DNA of 64,000 bases from Acidobacteriota bacterium. Lineage in GTDB: Bacteria > Acidobacteriota > Thermoanaerobaculia > Gp7-AA8. The stretch covers positions 434,001-498,000 of the forward strand of contig JAFATB010000023.1 in the NCBI GenBank assembly GCA_019244185.1. Reading direction: 5' to 3'. The stretch's first letter is position 1; the number at the start of each line of letters is the position of its first letter. This document shows, in pieces, positions 1 to 8,618 of this stretch. The translations under genes were made by a program, and so were the position numbers. The notes under the pieces were generated by a model. The model saw only the letters and a program-made list of their open reading frames with translations. It was not told the DNA's origin and ran no database searches.

Positions 1-1
1 G

Positions 2-3000
2 TTCTCCGCGCGCAACTTCCGCAGCGTGAAGCAGTGGCTCGCGCCGCTGAAGGTCGAGCAGCTCCTGCCGATCATGCAGCAGATGCGCACGAGCGGCTTC
101 AATACGCCGCCGCCCGACACGAAGCCGACGACGCGCACGCTCAATCTCCCGCCGGATCGCATCGCCGCGGTCGGCTTCGATCTGAAGCCCGCCATCGGCG
201 CCGATAATCGAGGCATCGCGTGGGCGGCCATCGAGCCGGGCGAAGAGCTGCCGAAGTCGAAGGTCTACGCCAAGAACGTCGTCGCCACGCTCGTGCAGTC
301 GACGAACCTCGGCATCAGCGTCAAGGACAGCCCGCTCAACACGCTGATCATGGTCACGCGTCTCGACGACGCGAAGCCGGTCGAAGGCGCGAAGGTCACG
401 ATCCGCGACCGCAACAACAAAGTGTTCTGGACCGGCACGACCGACGCGAACGGCATCGCCGTCGCGCTCAACACCGATCTGCGGCGCAAGAAGAAGGAAG
501 ACAAGAAGCCGGAAGAGATGGACTACGACGAGTCGTGGTCCGCGCTCAGCGAGCTGCACTTCCTCGTCAGCGCGGAGAAAGACGGCGACGTCGCGTACAT
601 CGGCAGCGACTGGAACGACGGCATCGGCCCGTGGGACTTCGGCGTGCGCTTCGATCTGCACGAGGCGGAGCCGCAGCTGCGCGGCACGGTCTTCGCCGAC
701 CGCGGCGTCTACAAGCTCGGCGAGGAAGTGCACCTCAAAGCGATCGCCCGCGCCGACACGCCGAACGGCATGCAGCTCCTCGCCGCCGGAACGCAGCTCC
801 ACATCGAGATCCGCGACAGCCACAACATGAACGTCTTCGAGAAGACGGTCGCGGTGAACGCGTGGAGCAGCGCCGAGCTCACGTTCAAAGTGCCGCAGGA
901 AGCGCCGCTCGGCACGTACAGCATCATCGCCGCGACGACGTCGCAGACCGGCACCATCGACGGCGACTTCCTCGTCGCCGCGTACCGCCGTCCCGACTTC
1001 CGCGTCGACACCACGCTCGACGGCAACAGCACCGTCGCCGGCACGAAGCTCACCGGCGTCGTCACCGGACGTTATCTTTTCGGCGCGCCGATGTCGGGCA
1101 AGCCGGTGAGCTGGACGTACTCGCGCACGCGGATGACCGACATCCCCGAGAAGATCGCCGACCGCTGGCCCGAGGAGCGTTACGCGTTCCTCGGCCGCGA
1201 CGAGAGCGACGAATCGGGCGACATCGTCTCGATCGCGCAGAAAGAAGAAGCACTCGACGCGAAAGGGCAGCTCACGCTGAAGCTCGATACCGACCGCACG
1301 CTCGGCGAACCGTGGCAGTACGCGCTCGAAGGCGTCGTCACGGACGTCACGCGCCAGGAGATCGCCGGCCGCGCCTCGTTCCGCGTCGATCCGGCTCCGT
1401 GGTACATCGGCGTGCATCGCCCGCCGTACTTTGCCGAGGCGCAGCAAGGCATCGACACGGACATCGTTGCGGCGGGGCTCGACGGCCTCGCTGTTGACGG
1501 TGTCAACGTCAAGGTCGAGCTGAAGCGCATCCAGTGGGTGAGCGCGCGTCAAGCGGAAGGCGACGGCTTCTACGACTGGCAAAGCGAGCGGAAGGAAGTC
1601 GACGCCGGCCACTGGAACGTGACCACGAAGACCGAGCCGGTGCCGCTGCACATCCCCATCAGCGAAGGCGGCGAGTATCAGCTCATCGCGCGGGCCGAAG
1701 ATGGGCAGGGACGCTCGACCACGACGCGCGTCTGGTTCTACGCGGTGGGCGAGGGTTACACCGCGTGGGAACGCTACGATCACATGCGCATCGATCTCGT
1801 TCCCGAGAAGACGACGTACAAGCCGGGCGACACCGCGCGCATCATGATCAAGTCGCCGTGGGAGCACGCCACGGCGCTGCTCACCACCGAGCGCGAAGGC
1901 GTGCGCACGTGGAAGCCGTTCGAGCTGACCTCGACGCAGCAGACCATCACCATTCCCATCACCGAGAAAGACATCCCGAACGTGTTCGTCTCCGTGCTGC
2001 TCGTCAAAGGCCGCACGAAGAAGGATCCGGGTAAGGACGGCAGCGATCCCGGCAAGCCCGCGCTGCGCCTCGGCTACGTCGAGCTCGCGGTCCAGGACTC
2101 CGCGAAGCGTTTGCAGGTCGACGTGCACGCGAACCGCGACGAGTTCCGCCCGGCGACGAAGGCGAAGATCGACGTCACGGTGAAAGACCGCGCGGGACAG
2201 CCGTCGCCGTCCGAGGTCACGCTGTGGGCGGTCGACTACGGCGTGCTCTCGCTGACCGGCTACGAGACGCCCGACGTGTTGAAGCACATCTATCTGCAGA
2301 AGGCGTTGCAGGTCGCGAACGAAGACTCGCGCGAGAACATCGTCAGCCGCCGCGTGATCACGCCGAAGGGCGCGGATGAGGGCGGCGGCGGGGGACGCGA
2401 CGCGGGACCGGGTACGCTGCGCAAGGACTTCCGCGTGCTCGCGTTCTGGCTCGGCTCACTGACCACCGACGCGAAAGGCCGCGCGCATACCGAGGTCACG
2501 CTGCCGGAGTCGCTGACGACGTATCGCATCATGGCCGTGGCGGGCGACCGGCAGTCGCGCTTCGGCTGGGCGCAGAACGAGCTGCGCATCAACAAGCCGC
2601 TGATGCTCACGCCGGCGCTGCCGCGCTTCCTCGCGGTCGGCGACCACGCGTCGTTCGGCGGCGTCGTGCACAACCAGCTCAAGCAGGGCGGCAAGGCGAC
2701 CGTGTCGATCGAGTCTCTCGATCCGAGCGTGCTCGAGATCAAAGGCTCGCAGACCGTCGACGCGAAGCCGAACGCGCCTCTCGAAGTGCGCTTCGACGGC
2801 GTCGCGAAGGCGATCGGCGATGCGCGCATCCGCATGCGCGTCCAGATGGGCCGCGAGAACGACGCGTTCGAGGAAGTGCTCCCCGTCCGCGCGATCGTGA
2901 CGCCGGAGACGTTCGCCGCGTACGGCGAGGCGAGCCCGCACGCGGAAGAGAAGCTCGAGATTCCGAAGGACGTCGTGCCGAACTTCGGCGGGCTGCGCAT

Positions 3001-4540
3001 CGATCTCGCGTCGACGCAGCTCGTCGGCCTCGGCGAAGGCGCGCAGTACCTCATCGAATATCCGTACGGCTGCGCGGAGCAGCGCTCCTCGCGCGCGCTC
3101 GCGCTCATGCTCGCCGGCGATCTCGGCGCGACGTTCAACCTCGGCGGCATCGACGCGCCGAAGGCGAAGTCGACGGCGCAGGAGACCATCGCGGACCTCG
3201 GCCGCTTCCAGTGCGGCGACGGCGGGTTCGCGTTCTGGGCCGGCGACTGCTCGATGAGCTCTCCGTATCTCACGAGCTACGTGCTGCACGTGCTGCAGCG
3301 CGGGCAGAAGCTCGGCTACAAGGTCGACGCCGACATGCTCACGCGCGCGTACACGTACCTCGACGGCAAGCTCGGCGAGCCGAAGCCGGAGAACGAGGGC
3401 TACGTGCCCGCGTACACCGCGTGGCAGTCGTTCGCGACGAAGGTGCTGGCCGAGGGCGGGCGCAACGTCGACTCGCACGTCAACCGCTTGTACGCGTATC
3501 GCGAGCGCATGCCGCTGTTCGGCATCGCGTACCTGCTCGACGCGCTGCAGGCAAAGAAGGAAGGAGGCGAACGCGCCGCGGATTTACATCGGCGCCTCAC
3601 GAACGCCATTCTTCCGGAGGGCGGCACCGCGCACGTCGCCGAGCTCGCCGATCCGTACCTGATGTGGTTCTGGAATTCGAACGTGCGCTCCACCGCGATC
3701 GTCCTCGGCACGCTGACGCGCGGCGGGCAGGACGAAGAGCTCGTGAAGCGGATGGTGCGCTGGATGATGCAGGTCCGCGAGGACGGCCGCTGGGGCAACA
3801 CCCAGGAAAACGCGTGGGCGATGGAAGCGCTCGTCGACTACTACCGCAAGTACGAATCGGAAACGCCCGACTTCCTCGCCAAGGTCGCGCTGGGCGGCGA
3901 GACGCTCGCGAACGAAACATTCAAGGGCCGCTCGGCCGACGCGCGCACGAAAGGCTGGTCGATGGCGGACGTGCTCAAGCGTCCCGGAGGCACAGTGACG
4001 TTCGACAAGCAGGGCGCGGGCACGCTCTTCTACATGATGCGTCTGCGCTACGCGCCGAACGCGCTGCATCTCGACGCGATGGACCAGGGCTTCCGCGTCG
4101 AGCGCTCGTATCGCGTGCAGGGCGCCGACGCGTCGGCGACGACGTTCAAAGCCGGCGATCTCATCGAGGTCACGCTGCATCTGCGCAACACGAAGGAGCG
4201 CCGCTTCGTCGCGGTGACGGATCCGATCCCCGCCGGCACGGAGCCGGTGGAGACGTGGTTCGCGACGACGGCGTCGGCGCTCGTCGAGGCGCAGCAGAAC
4301 AACGAGGCCACGAGCTGGTGGATGTGGTGGGAGCGCGGCGGCTGGGATCACGTCGAGCGTCACGACGATCGCGTGAATCTCTTCGCCACGCGCCTGGGCG
4401 AAGGCGACTCGTTCTTCACGTACCTCGTGCGCGCGACGACGGCGGGGACGTTCGTCACCGCGCCGGCGCACGCCGAGGAGATGTACGAGCCGGAAGTGTT
4501 CGGCCGCACCGCGACGATGACGATCGAGGTGAAGAAGTGA
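2..4540 (+). CDS. Bacterial alpha-2-macroglobulin, thioester type (5' end outside window)
   Basis: Large periplasmic or outer-membrane protease trap that covalently captures attacking proteases. The frame is open to the left edge, so the start and signal peptide lie upstream; the GTG at 26 is probably internal. About 1,512 codons are visible. MG-type beta-sandwich repeats fill the first half (for example ADRGVYKLGEEVHLKA near 690-740). A Gly/Asp-rich stretch near 2370-2410 precedes the conserved A2M domain (AFWLGSLTTDAKG). The thioester motif CAEQ is intact, with the Cys codon at 3071 inside YPYGCAEQ, so this is the thioester-bearing class. The C-terminal part reads as an MG10-like domain. 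The stop overlaps the PBP1C start by 3 bp. Linkage of this family to pbpC is well known (yfhM-pbpC) and points to guarding of the envelope together with peptidoglycan repair. Confidence 0.93.
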   Translation, partial: FSARNFRSVKQWLAPLKVEQLLPIMQQMRTSGFNTPPPDTKPTTRTLNLPPDRIAAVGFDLKPAIGADNRGIAWAAIEPGEELPKSKVYAKNVVATLVQSTNLGISVKDSPLNTLIMVTRLDDAKPVEGAKVTIRDRNNKVFWTGTTDANGIAVALNTDLRRKKKEDKKPEEMDYDESWSALSELHFLVSAEKDGDVAYIGSDWNDGIGPWDFGVRFDLHEAEPQLRGTVFADRGVYKLGEEVHLKAIARADTPNGMQLLAAGTQLHIEIRDSHNMNVFEKTVAVNAWSSAELTFKVPQEAPLGTYSIIAATTSQTGTIDGDFLVAAYRRPDFRVDTTLDGNSTVAGTKLTGVVTGRYLFGAPMSGKPVSWTYSRTRMTDIPEKIADRWPEERYAFLGRDESDESGDIVSIAQKEEALDAKGQLTLKLDTDRTLGEPWQYALEGVVTDVTRQEIAGRASFRVDPAPWYIGVHRPPYFAEAQQGIDTDIVAAGLDGLAVDGVNVKVELKRIQWVSARQAEGDGFYDWQSERKEVDAGHWNVTTKTEPVPLHIPISEGGEYQLIARAEDGQGRSTTTRVWFYAVGEGYTAWERYDHMRIDLVPEKTTYKPGDTARIMIKSPWEHATALLTTEREGVRTWKPFELTSTQQTITIPITEKDIPNVFVSVLLVKGRTKKDPGKDGSDPGKPALRLGYVELAVQDSAKRLQVDVHANRDEFRPATKAKIDVTVKDRAGQPSPSEVTLWAVDYGVLSLTGYETPDVLKHIYLQKALQVANEDSRENIVSRRVITPKGADEGGGGGRDAGPGTLRKDFRVLAFWLGSLTTDAKGRAHTEVTLPESLTTYRIMAVAGDRQSRFGWAQNELRINKPLMLTPALPRFLAVGDHASFGGVVHNQLKQGGKATVSIESLDPSVLEIKGSQTVDAKPNAPLEVRFDGVAKAIGDARIRMRVQMGRENDAFEEVLPVRAIVTPETFAAYGEASPHAEEKLEIPKDVVPNFGGLRIDLASTQLVGLGEGAQYLIEYPYGCAEQRSSRALALMLAGDLGATFNLGGIDAPKAKSTAQETIADLGRFQCGDGGFAFWAGDCSMSSPYLTSYVLHVLQRGQKLGYKVDADMLTRAYTYLDGKLGEPKPENEGYVPAYTAWQSFATKVLAEGGRNVDSHVNRLYAYRERMPLFGIAYLLDALQAKKEGGERAADLHRRLTNAILPEGGTAHVAELADPYLMWFWNSNVRSTAIVLGTLTRGGQDEELVKRMVRWMMQVREDGRWGNTQENAWAMEALVDYYRKYESETPDFLAKVALGGETLANETFKGRSADARTKGWSMADVLKRPGGTVTFDKQGAGTLFYMMRLRYAPNALHLDAMDQGFRVERSYRVQGADASATTFKAGDLIEVTLHLRNTKERRFVAVTDPIPAGTEPVETWFATTASALVEAQQNNEATSWWMWWERGGWDHVERHDDRVNLFATRLGEGDSFFTYLVRATTAGTFVTAPAHAEEMYEPEVFGRTATMTIEVKK

Positions 4541-6717
4541 AATGGAAGTGGCTCGGCGGCGCGGGCGCGGCGGTGGTCGCGCTCGCGCTGTACGTGCGCC
4601 TCGGGCCGCTCGCGCCGATCGACGCGAATCAGTTCGAGTCGCTGACGGTCGTCGACCGCCACGGCGAGGTGTTGTACGAGCCGCTCGCGTCGACGGGCAA
4701 CCGCGCGCTGTGGCTGAAGGCGGACGAACTGCCGCAGCCGGTGATCGATGCGACGCTGGCAGCCGAGGATCGCAGATTTTTCTCGCACGTCGGCGTCGAT
4801 CCGCTGGCGATCGCGCGCGCGGTCGTGCACGACGTGCGCGCGTTGCGCGTCGTCGAAGGCGGCTCCACGATCTCGCAGCAGGCGGCGAAGCTGCTGCTCG
4901 GCTCACGCGAACGGACATTGACGCAGAAGCTGCGCGAGAGCGTCGTCGCGCTGCGCCTCGAACATCGTTACTCGAAGCGCGAGATCCTCGCGCTGTACCT
5001 GAACCTCGCGCCGTACGGCAATCGCATCAACGGCATCGCGCGCGCGAGCCGCGCGTACTTTGGTTGTCCGCCGCAAAACCTCACGCCCGCGCAGGCCGCG
5101 TTTCTGGCCGCGCTGCCGCAGCGTCCGGACGCGTTCAATCCGCTCCGGAACCCGCGCGCCGCGCGCACGCGGCAGCTGGCGGTGCTCGCGCGGATGCCGC
5201 TGTCGCGCGACGACCTCGCACACGCCCGCGACGAACGGCTGCGCTTCGCGACGAGCGCGCAGCCGGCCGTCGCGATGCATTACGTCGAGCACGTGCTCGC
5301 GCACGCGCCGTCGCGCGGACGCATCACGACGTCGCTCGACGCCGGCCTGCAGCGCGACGTCCTCGGCATCATCGCCGCCCATCGCGACGATCTCGTGCGC
5401 CACGGCGCGCGCAGCGTGGCGGTGGTCGTGTTCGACAACCGCAGCGGGCAGTGGCTGGCGTGGGAAGGCTCCGGCGACTATTTCGGTAGTAGCTTCGGCG
5501 GCGCCATCGACGGCGTGACCACGCCGCGCCAGCCGGGATCGACGCTCAAGCCGTTCACGTACGCGCTGGCGTTCGAGAGCGGCGAGTCGCCCGCAACCGT
5601 GCTCGCGGACGTGCCGTCGCATTTCCCGACCGCGGAAGAAGGCATCGTCTACACGCCGCGCAATTACGACGGCCGCTATCGCGGACCGCTGCGCGTGCGC
5701 GCCGCGCTGGCCGGCTCCGAGAACATCCCCGCCGTGGCGATGCTGGCGAAGCTCGGCCCCGAGTCGCTGCTGCGCCTCTTGCGCAACGCCGGCTTCACGA
5801 CGTTCGACCGCACCGCCGACTACTACGGCCTCGGCCTCACGCTCGGCGACGCGGAAGTCACGCTCGAACAACTCGTGCGCGCGTACTCGGTCTTCGCGCG
5901 CGACGGCGTGGCCGCGAACGGACGGCGTGTCGTCGCGCCGCGCACGGCGTTCTGGATCACCGACATCCTCTCCGACCCCGACGCGCGCGCCTACGCGTTC
6001 GGCACCGGCGGCAGTCTCGATTTCCCGTTCCCGGTCGCGGTGAAGACGGGGACGTCGCAGGCGTATCGCGACAACTGGACGGTCGGCTACACGCGCGACG
6101 TCACGGTCGGCGTCTGGGTCGGCAACTTCGACCGCACGCAGCTGCGCGGATCGAGCGGCATCACCGGCGCCGCGCCGATCTTTCACGGGGTGATGCTCGC
6201 GGCGATGCAGCGCGCGCGCGGACGGCTGCCGATCGGCGACACGACGCCCGTCGTCGCGCCGCCGGCGAACGTGACGTCGGTCGAGATCTGCGCGCTCAGC
6301 GGCCTGCGTCCGTCGCCGTACTGTCCGGCGGTTCGCAAGGAATGGCTGCCGTCCGAACAGCCCGCGCGCTTCTGCGCGTGGCATCACGCGGACGGAGCGA
6401 TCGACTGGCCGGGCGAGTACCGCGCGTGGAACCGTGCGGCGCAGCCGGCGCTCGCCGCGCGCGGCGAAACCGTGCATCGCGCCGAGACGCTGCGCATCGC
6501 GAACCCGCCCGACGGCGCGACGTATCTCATCGACCCGACGCTGCGCGCGCCGTTTCAGTCGCTGCGCCTCCGCGCGATCGCGACCTCGCGCGTCGCGTGG
6601 CAGGTCGACGGACGCCGTGTCGCGTCGACGGAATGGCCGCTCGTCCCCGGACGCCACGAGATCACCGCCGTCGACGCCGAAGGGCGGAGCGATCGCGTGC
6701 GCATCTTCGTGAAGTGA
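4537..6717 (+). CDS. pbpC: Penicillin-binding protein 1C (bifunctional class A PBP)
   Basis: Predicted peptidoglycan glycosyltransferase/transpeptidase of 726 aa, close to the usual 750-780. The GTG start at 4537 overlaps the upstream stop (GTGA), with GAGGTG about 6 bp before it. One N-terminal membrane anchor (residues 5-22) is followed by a GT51 domain with EDRRFFSHVGVD (catalytic Glu77). The transpeptidase domain has S335-T-L-K338, S394-E-N396 and K503-T-G. The last ~90 residues resemble the BiPBP C-terminal beta domain. All catalytic residues are present. It is translationally coupled to the alpha-2-macroglobulin, the canonical pairing for this PBP class. Proteins of this class often lack detectable transpeptidation in vivo, so enzyme activity is inferred from motifs only. 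Confidence 0.93.
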   Translation: MKWKWLGGAGAAVVALALYVRLGPLAPIDANQFESLTVVDRHGEVLYEPLASTGNRALWLKADELPQPVIDATLAAEDRRFFSHVGVDPLAIARAVVHDVRALRVVEGGSTISQQAAKLLLGSRERTLTQKLRESVVALRLEHRYSKREILALYLNLAPYGNRINGIARASRAYFGCPPQNLTPAQAAFLAALPQRPDAFNPLRNPRAARTRQLAVLARMPLSRDDLAHARDERLRFATSAQPAVAMHYVEHVLAHAPSRGRITTSLDAGLQRDVLGIIAAHRDDLVRHGARSVAVVVFDNRSGQWLAWEGSGDYFGSSFGGAIDGVTTPRQPGSTLKPFTYALAFESGESPATVLADVPSHFPTAEEGIVYTPRNYDGRYRGPLRVRAALAGSENIPAVAMLAKLGPESLLRLLRNAGFTTFDRTADYYGLGLTLGDAEVTLEQLVRAYSVFARDGVAANGRRVVAPRTAFWITDILSDPDARAYAFGTGGSLDFPFPVAVKTGTSQAYRDNWTVGYTRDVTVGVWVGNFDRTQLRGSSGITGAAPIFHGVMLAAMQRARGRLPIGDTTPVVAPPANVTSVEICALSGLRPSPYCPAVRKEWLPSEQPARFCAWHHADGAIDWPGEYRAWNRAAQPALAARGETVHRAETLRIANPPDGATYLIDPTLRAPFQSLRLRAIATSRVAWQVDGRRVASTEWPLVPGRHEITAVDAEGRSDRVRIFVK

Positions 6718-6721
6718 CGCG

Positions 6722-7120
6722 ATGCGGACGTTCGCGTATCTCTGCGCGCTCGTGCTCCTCGCGCCGCAGCTCGCGTTCGACGCCGCGTTCCTCTCGCTCG
6801 ATCGCGTGACCTCCGGCCACACGCTCGGCGCGCTGCTCAGCAATGCGCTCGACTTCGTGAGCCTGCTCTTCGGCTGGGGCGGCGTGGTCGCGCTCGCGGC
6901 GATCGTCGGCGCGATCGTTGCGGCGTTCCATCGCCACTCGCGCGGCGTGGCCGCGATCGTGGTGGCGCTCGCCGGCGTCGGCACGGCCGTCGACTTGCTG
7001 CGCCGCATCGGCGTCCCCGCGAGCATCGACGTCGTGCTGTTCTTCGTGCCGGGAGCGCTCGGCATTGCATTGTGCGTATGGGTCGCGTGGCGCGAGCTTG
7101 CGCCCGCGCGCGCGGCGTGA
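6722..7120 (+). CDS. Small hypothetical membrane protein (about 4 TM)
   Basis: 132-residue protein starting 4 bp after pbpC, so probably cotranscribed. It has four hydrophobic segments, roughly residues 3-22, 35-55, 57-85 and 97-123, short loops, and a final Arg/Ala-rich tail. No family is recognised. Its position at the end of the alpha-2-macroglobulin/pbpC unit suggests an envelope role, but nothing in the sequence proves it. Codon use matches the neighbours, with strong G/C at third positions, which supports real coding. Confidence 0.65.
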   Translation: MRTFAYLCALVLLAPQLAFDAAFLSLDRVTSGHTLGALLSNALDFVSLLFGWGGVVALAAIVGAIVAAFHRHSRGVAAIVVALAGVGTAVDLLRRIGVPASIDVVLFFVPGALGIALCVWVAWRELAPARAA

Positions 7121-7172
7121 TGCGTCGTGTCACGAATTCCGCCGCGACGCTACTTCGTTGGCGGAGGCAACG

Positions 7173-8241
7173 ATGACCAGCGACACGATGGAATCGGATG
7201 TACTGCTCGCGCGCGGCGGAGACGACGCGGCCTTTCGCAGACTCGTCGATCGATGCAGCCGCATGGTGTGCTCGATCGCCTTCGCGATCGTGCGCAACGT
7301 GCACGCGAGCGAGGACGTCGCGCAGGAGGTCTTTCTCGCCGCGTGGGAAAACCTCGGCAAGCTGCGCAATCCGGCGAGCTTTCTGCCGTGGCTGCGGCAG
7401 GTCACGCGCAATCAGGCGCATGTCTGGCGGCGCGAACACGCGCGCGAGTTCACGGACGACGCGGCGCTCCTCGCCGCCGTCGACGCGCGGCCGTCGCCCG
7501 CGGACGACGCGATCGCGGCGGAAGAACAGCGTCTTGCGCGAAGTGCTCGACGGCATTCCAGACGACGCGCGTGAAGTGATCGTGCTGTATTACCGCGAGT
7601 CGCGGTCGACGCGGCAGGTCGCGGCGCTCCTCGGCATCAGCGAGGCGGCCGCGCGCCAGCGGCTCTCGCGCAGCCGCGCGCTGATCCGCGAGGAAGTACT
7701 GGAACGCTTCGGCAGCGCCGCCGCCGCGACCGCGCCCGGAGCGGCGTTCACGCAGGCGATCGCGCTGCTCGTGCCCGCGGCGCCCGCGCTCTCAGCGGGC
7801 ATCGCCGCGAAAGGCGCGGCGTCCGCGTCGACGCTCGCGAAAGCGACGGCCATCGGCGCGGTGTTCGGCTGGATCGGCGTGCTGCTCGGCATGCGCGCGC
7901 TCGAGCCGGCGCTCGACGAGCGCGAAGCGCGCCAGCTCCGGCGCTTTCGCAACGTCGTGCTCGTCGTCGTGACGCTCGGCTGTGCGGCGGTGGCGATGAG
8001 CGTCTCGTCCGCGGTGCGTCTGCTGATCGCGCTGCAGTCGTTGTACGTCATCGTCGCGGCGCTGTACGTCATCTGGCTGCCGCGCATTCTGCGGCGGCGG
8101 TTCGAGTCGCTGCACGCGGTCGATCCGGTGAATGCGCGCGCGCAGCGGCGTCGCTGGCTGCGGTCGATGATCGTGCCCGCGGTCGGCGCCGCGATCGCCG
8201 GCGTCCTGTTGATGGCGGTGGTGCTGATGTTGCGCGGCTGA
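7173..8241 (+). CDS. ECF sigma factor with C-terminal membrane domain, interrupted by a one-base frameshift
   Basis: Starts at ATG 7173 behind GGAGG (7163-7167). The first frame encodes sigma region 2 (AFRRLVDRCSRMV, NVHASEDVAQEVFLAAW, LPWLRQVTRNQAHVW) and then runs into nonsense, stopping at 7574. The next frame picks up exactly at region 4 (REVLDGIPDDAREVI, ALLGISEAAARQRLSRSR) and continues to 8241. Removing one base near 7533 gives a continuous 355-residue protein. After region 4 there are about 170 residues with four hydrophobic helices, as in sigma factors that carry their own membrane or anti-sigma-like domain. Either this is a pseudogene, a sequencing or assembly error, or a recoded gene; the first two are likelier. 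No separate anti-sigma gene is adjacent. Confidence 0.8.
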
Positions 8242-8243
8242 CG

Positions 8244-8618
8244 TTACTCCGACCGATCCTCGCCGAAGTAGATCGTGTGGCCCTGATCGTCGAGGATCAC
8301 GAACTCGCGCGTGGCCCAGGCGGTGTCGTGCACGTCCTCGACGAGCGCGACGCCGTTCTGCTTCACGAATGCGGCGGCGGCGGTGGCGTCGTCGGTTTGC
8401 AGGTAGAGGTGGAAGTGGTCGCCGTGGCTGACCCAGTCGATCGACGGGTCCTTCTCGTCGACGCGCTTGAGGTGGAAGATCTGATTGCCCGCGCGGATGC
8501 CGGCGTAGAAGTCCTCGTACTGAAAGACGAGCTCGAGTCCGAGCTTCTGCGTGTAGAAGCGGATCGACTCGCCCAGATTGCGCGTGCGGAGCTGCGGAAT
8601 GACGCCGGTGATCTTCAC
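8244..8618 (-). CDS. VOC (glyoxalase/bleomycin-resistance fold) protein
   Basis: 124 residues, GTG start at 8618, overlapping the ClC stop by 4 bp (GTGA). It opens with the family signature VIPQLRTRNLGESIRFYTQKLGLEL and ends with FVILDDQGHTIYFGE, the strand carrying the usual metal-binding Glu. His/Glu positions for a single beta-alpha-beta-beta-beta pair are present (HFHLYL, IYFGED). Such proteins are glyoxalases, dioxygenases or drug-binding proteins; this one is too generic to assign a substrate. Translational coupling to a chloride channel is unusual and not obviously functional. Convergent with the sigma-factor gene, with a 2 bp gap. Confidence 0.85.
   Translation of the reverse strand: MKITGVIPQLRTRNLGESIRFYTQKLGLELVFQYEDFYAGIRAGNQIFHLKRVDEKDPSIDWVSHGDHFHLYLQTDDATAAAAFVKQNGVALVEDVHDTAWATREFVILDDQGHTIYFGEDRSE

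Noticed and set aside
4903..7065. 720-codon minus-strand frame opposite pbpC
   Set aside because: Arg/Ala-rich with no domain; pbpC has all catalytic motifs.
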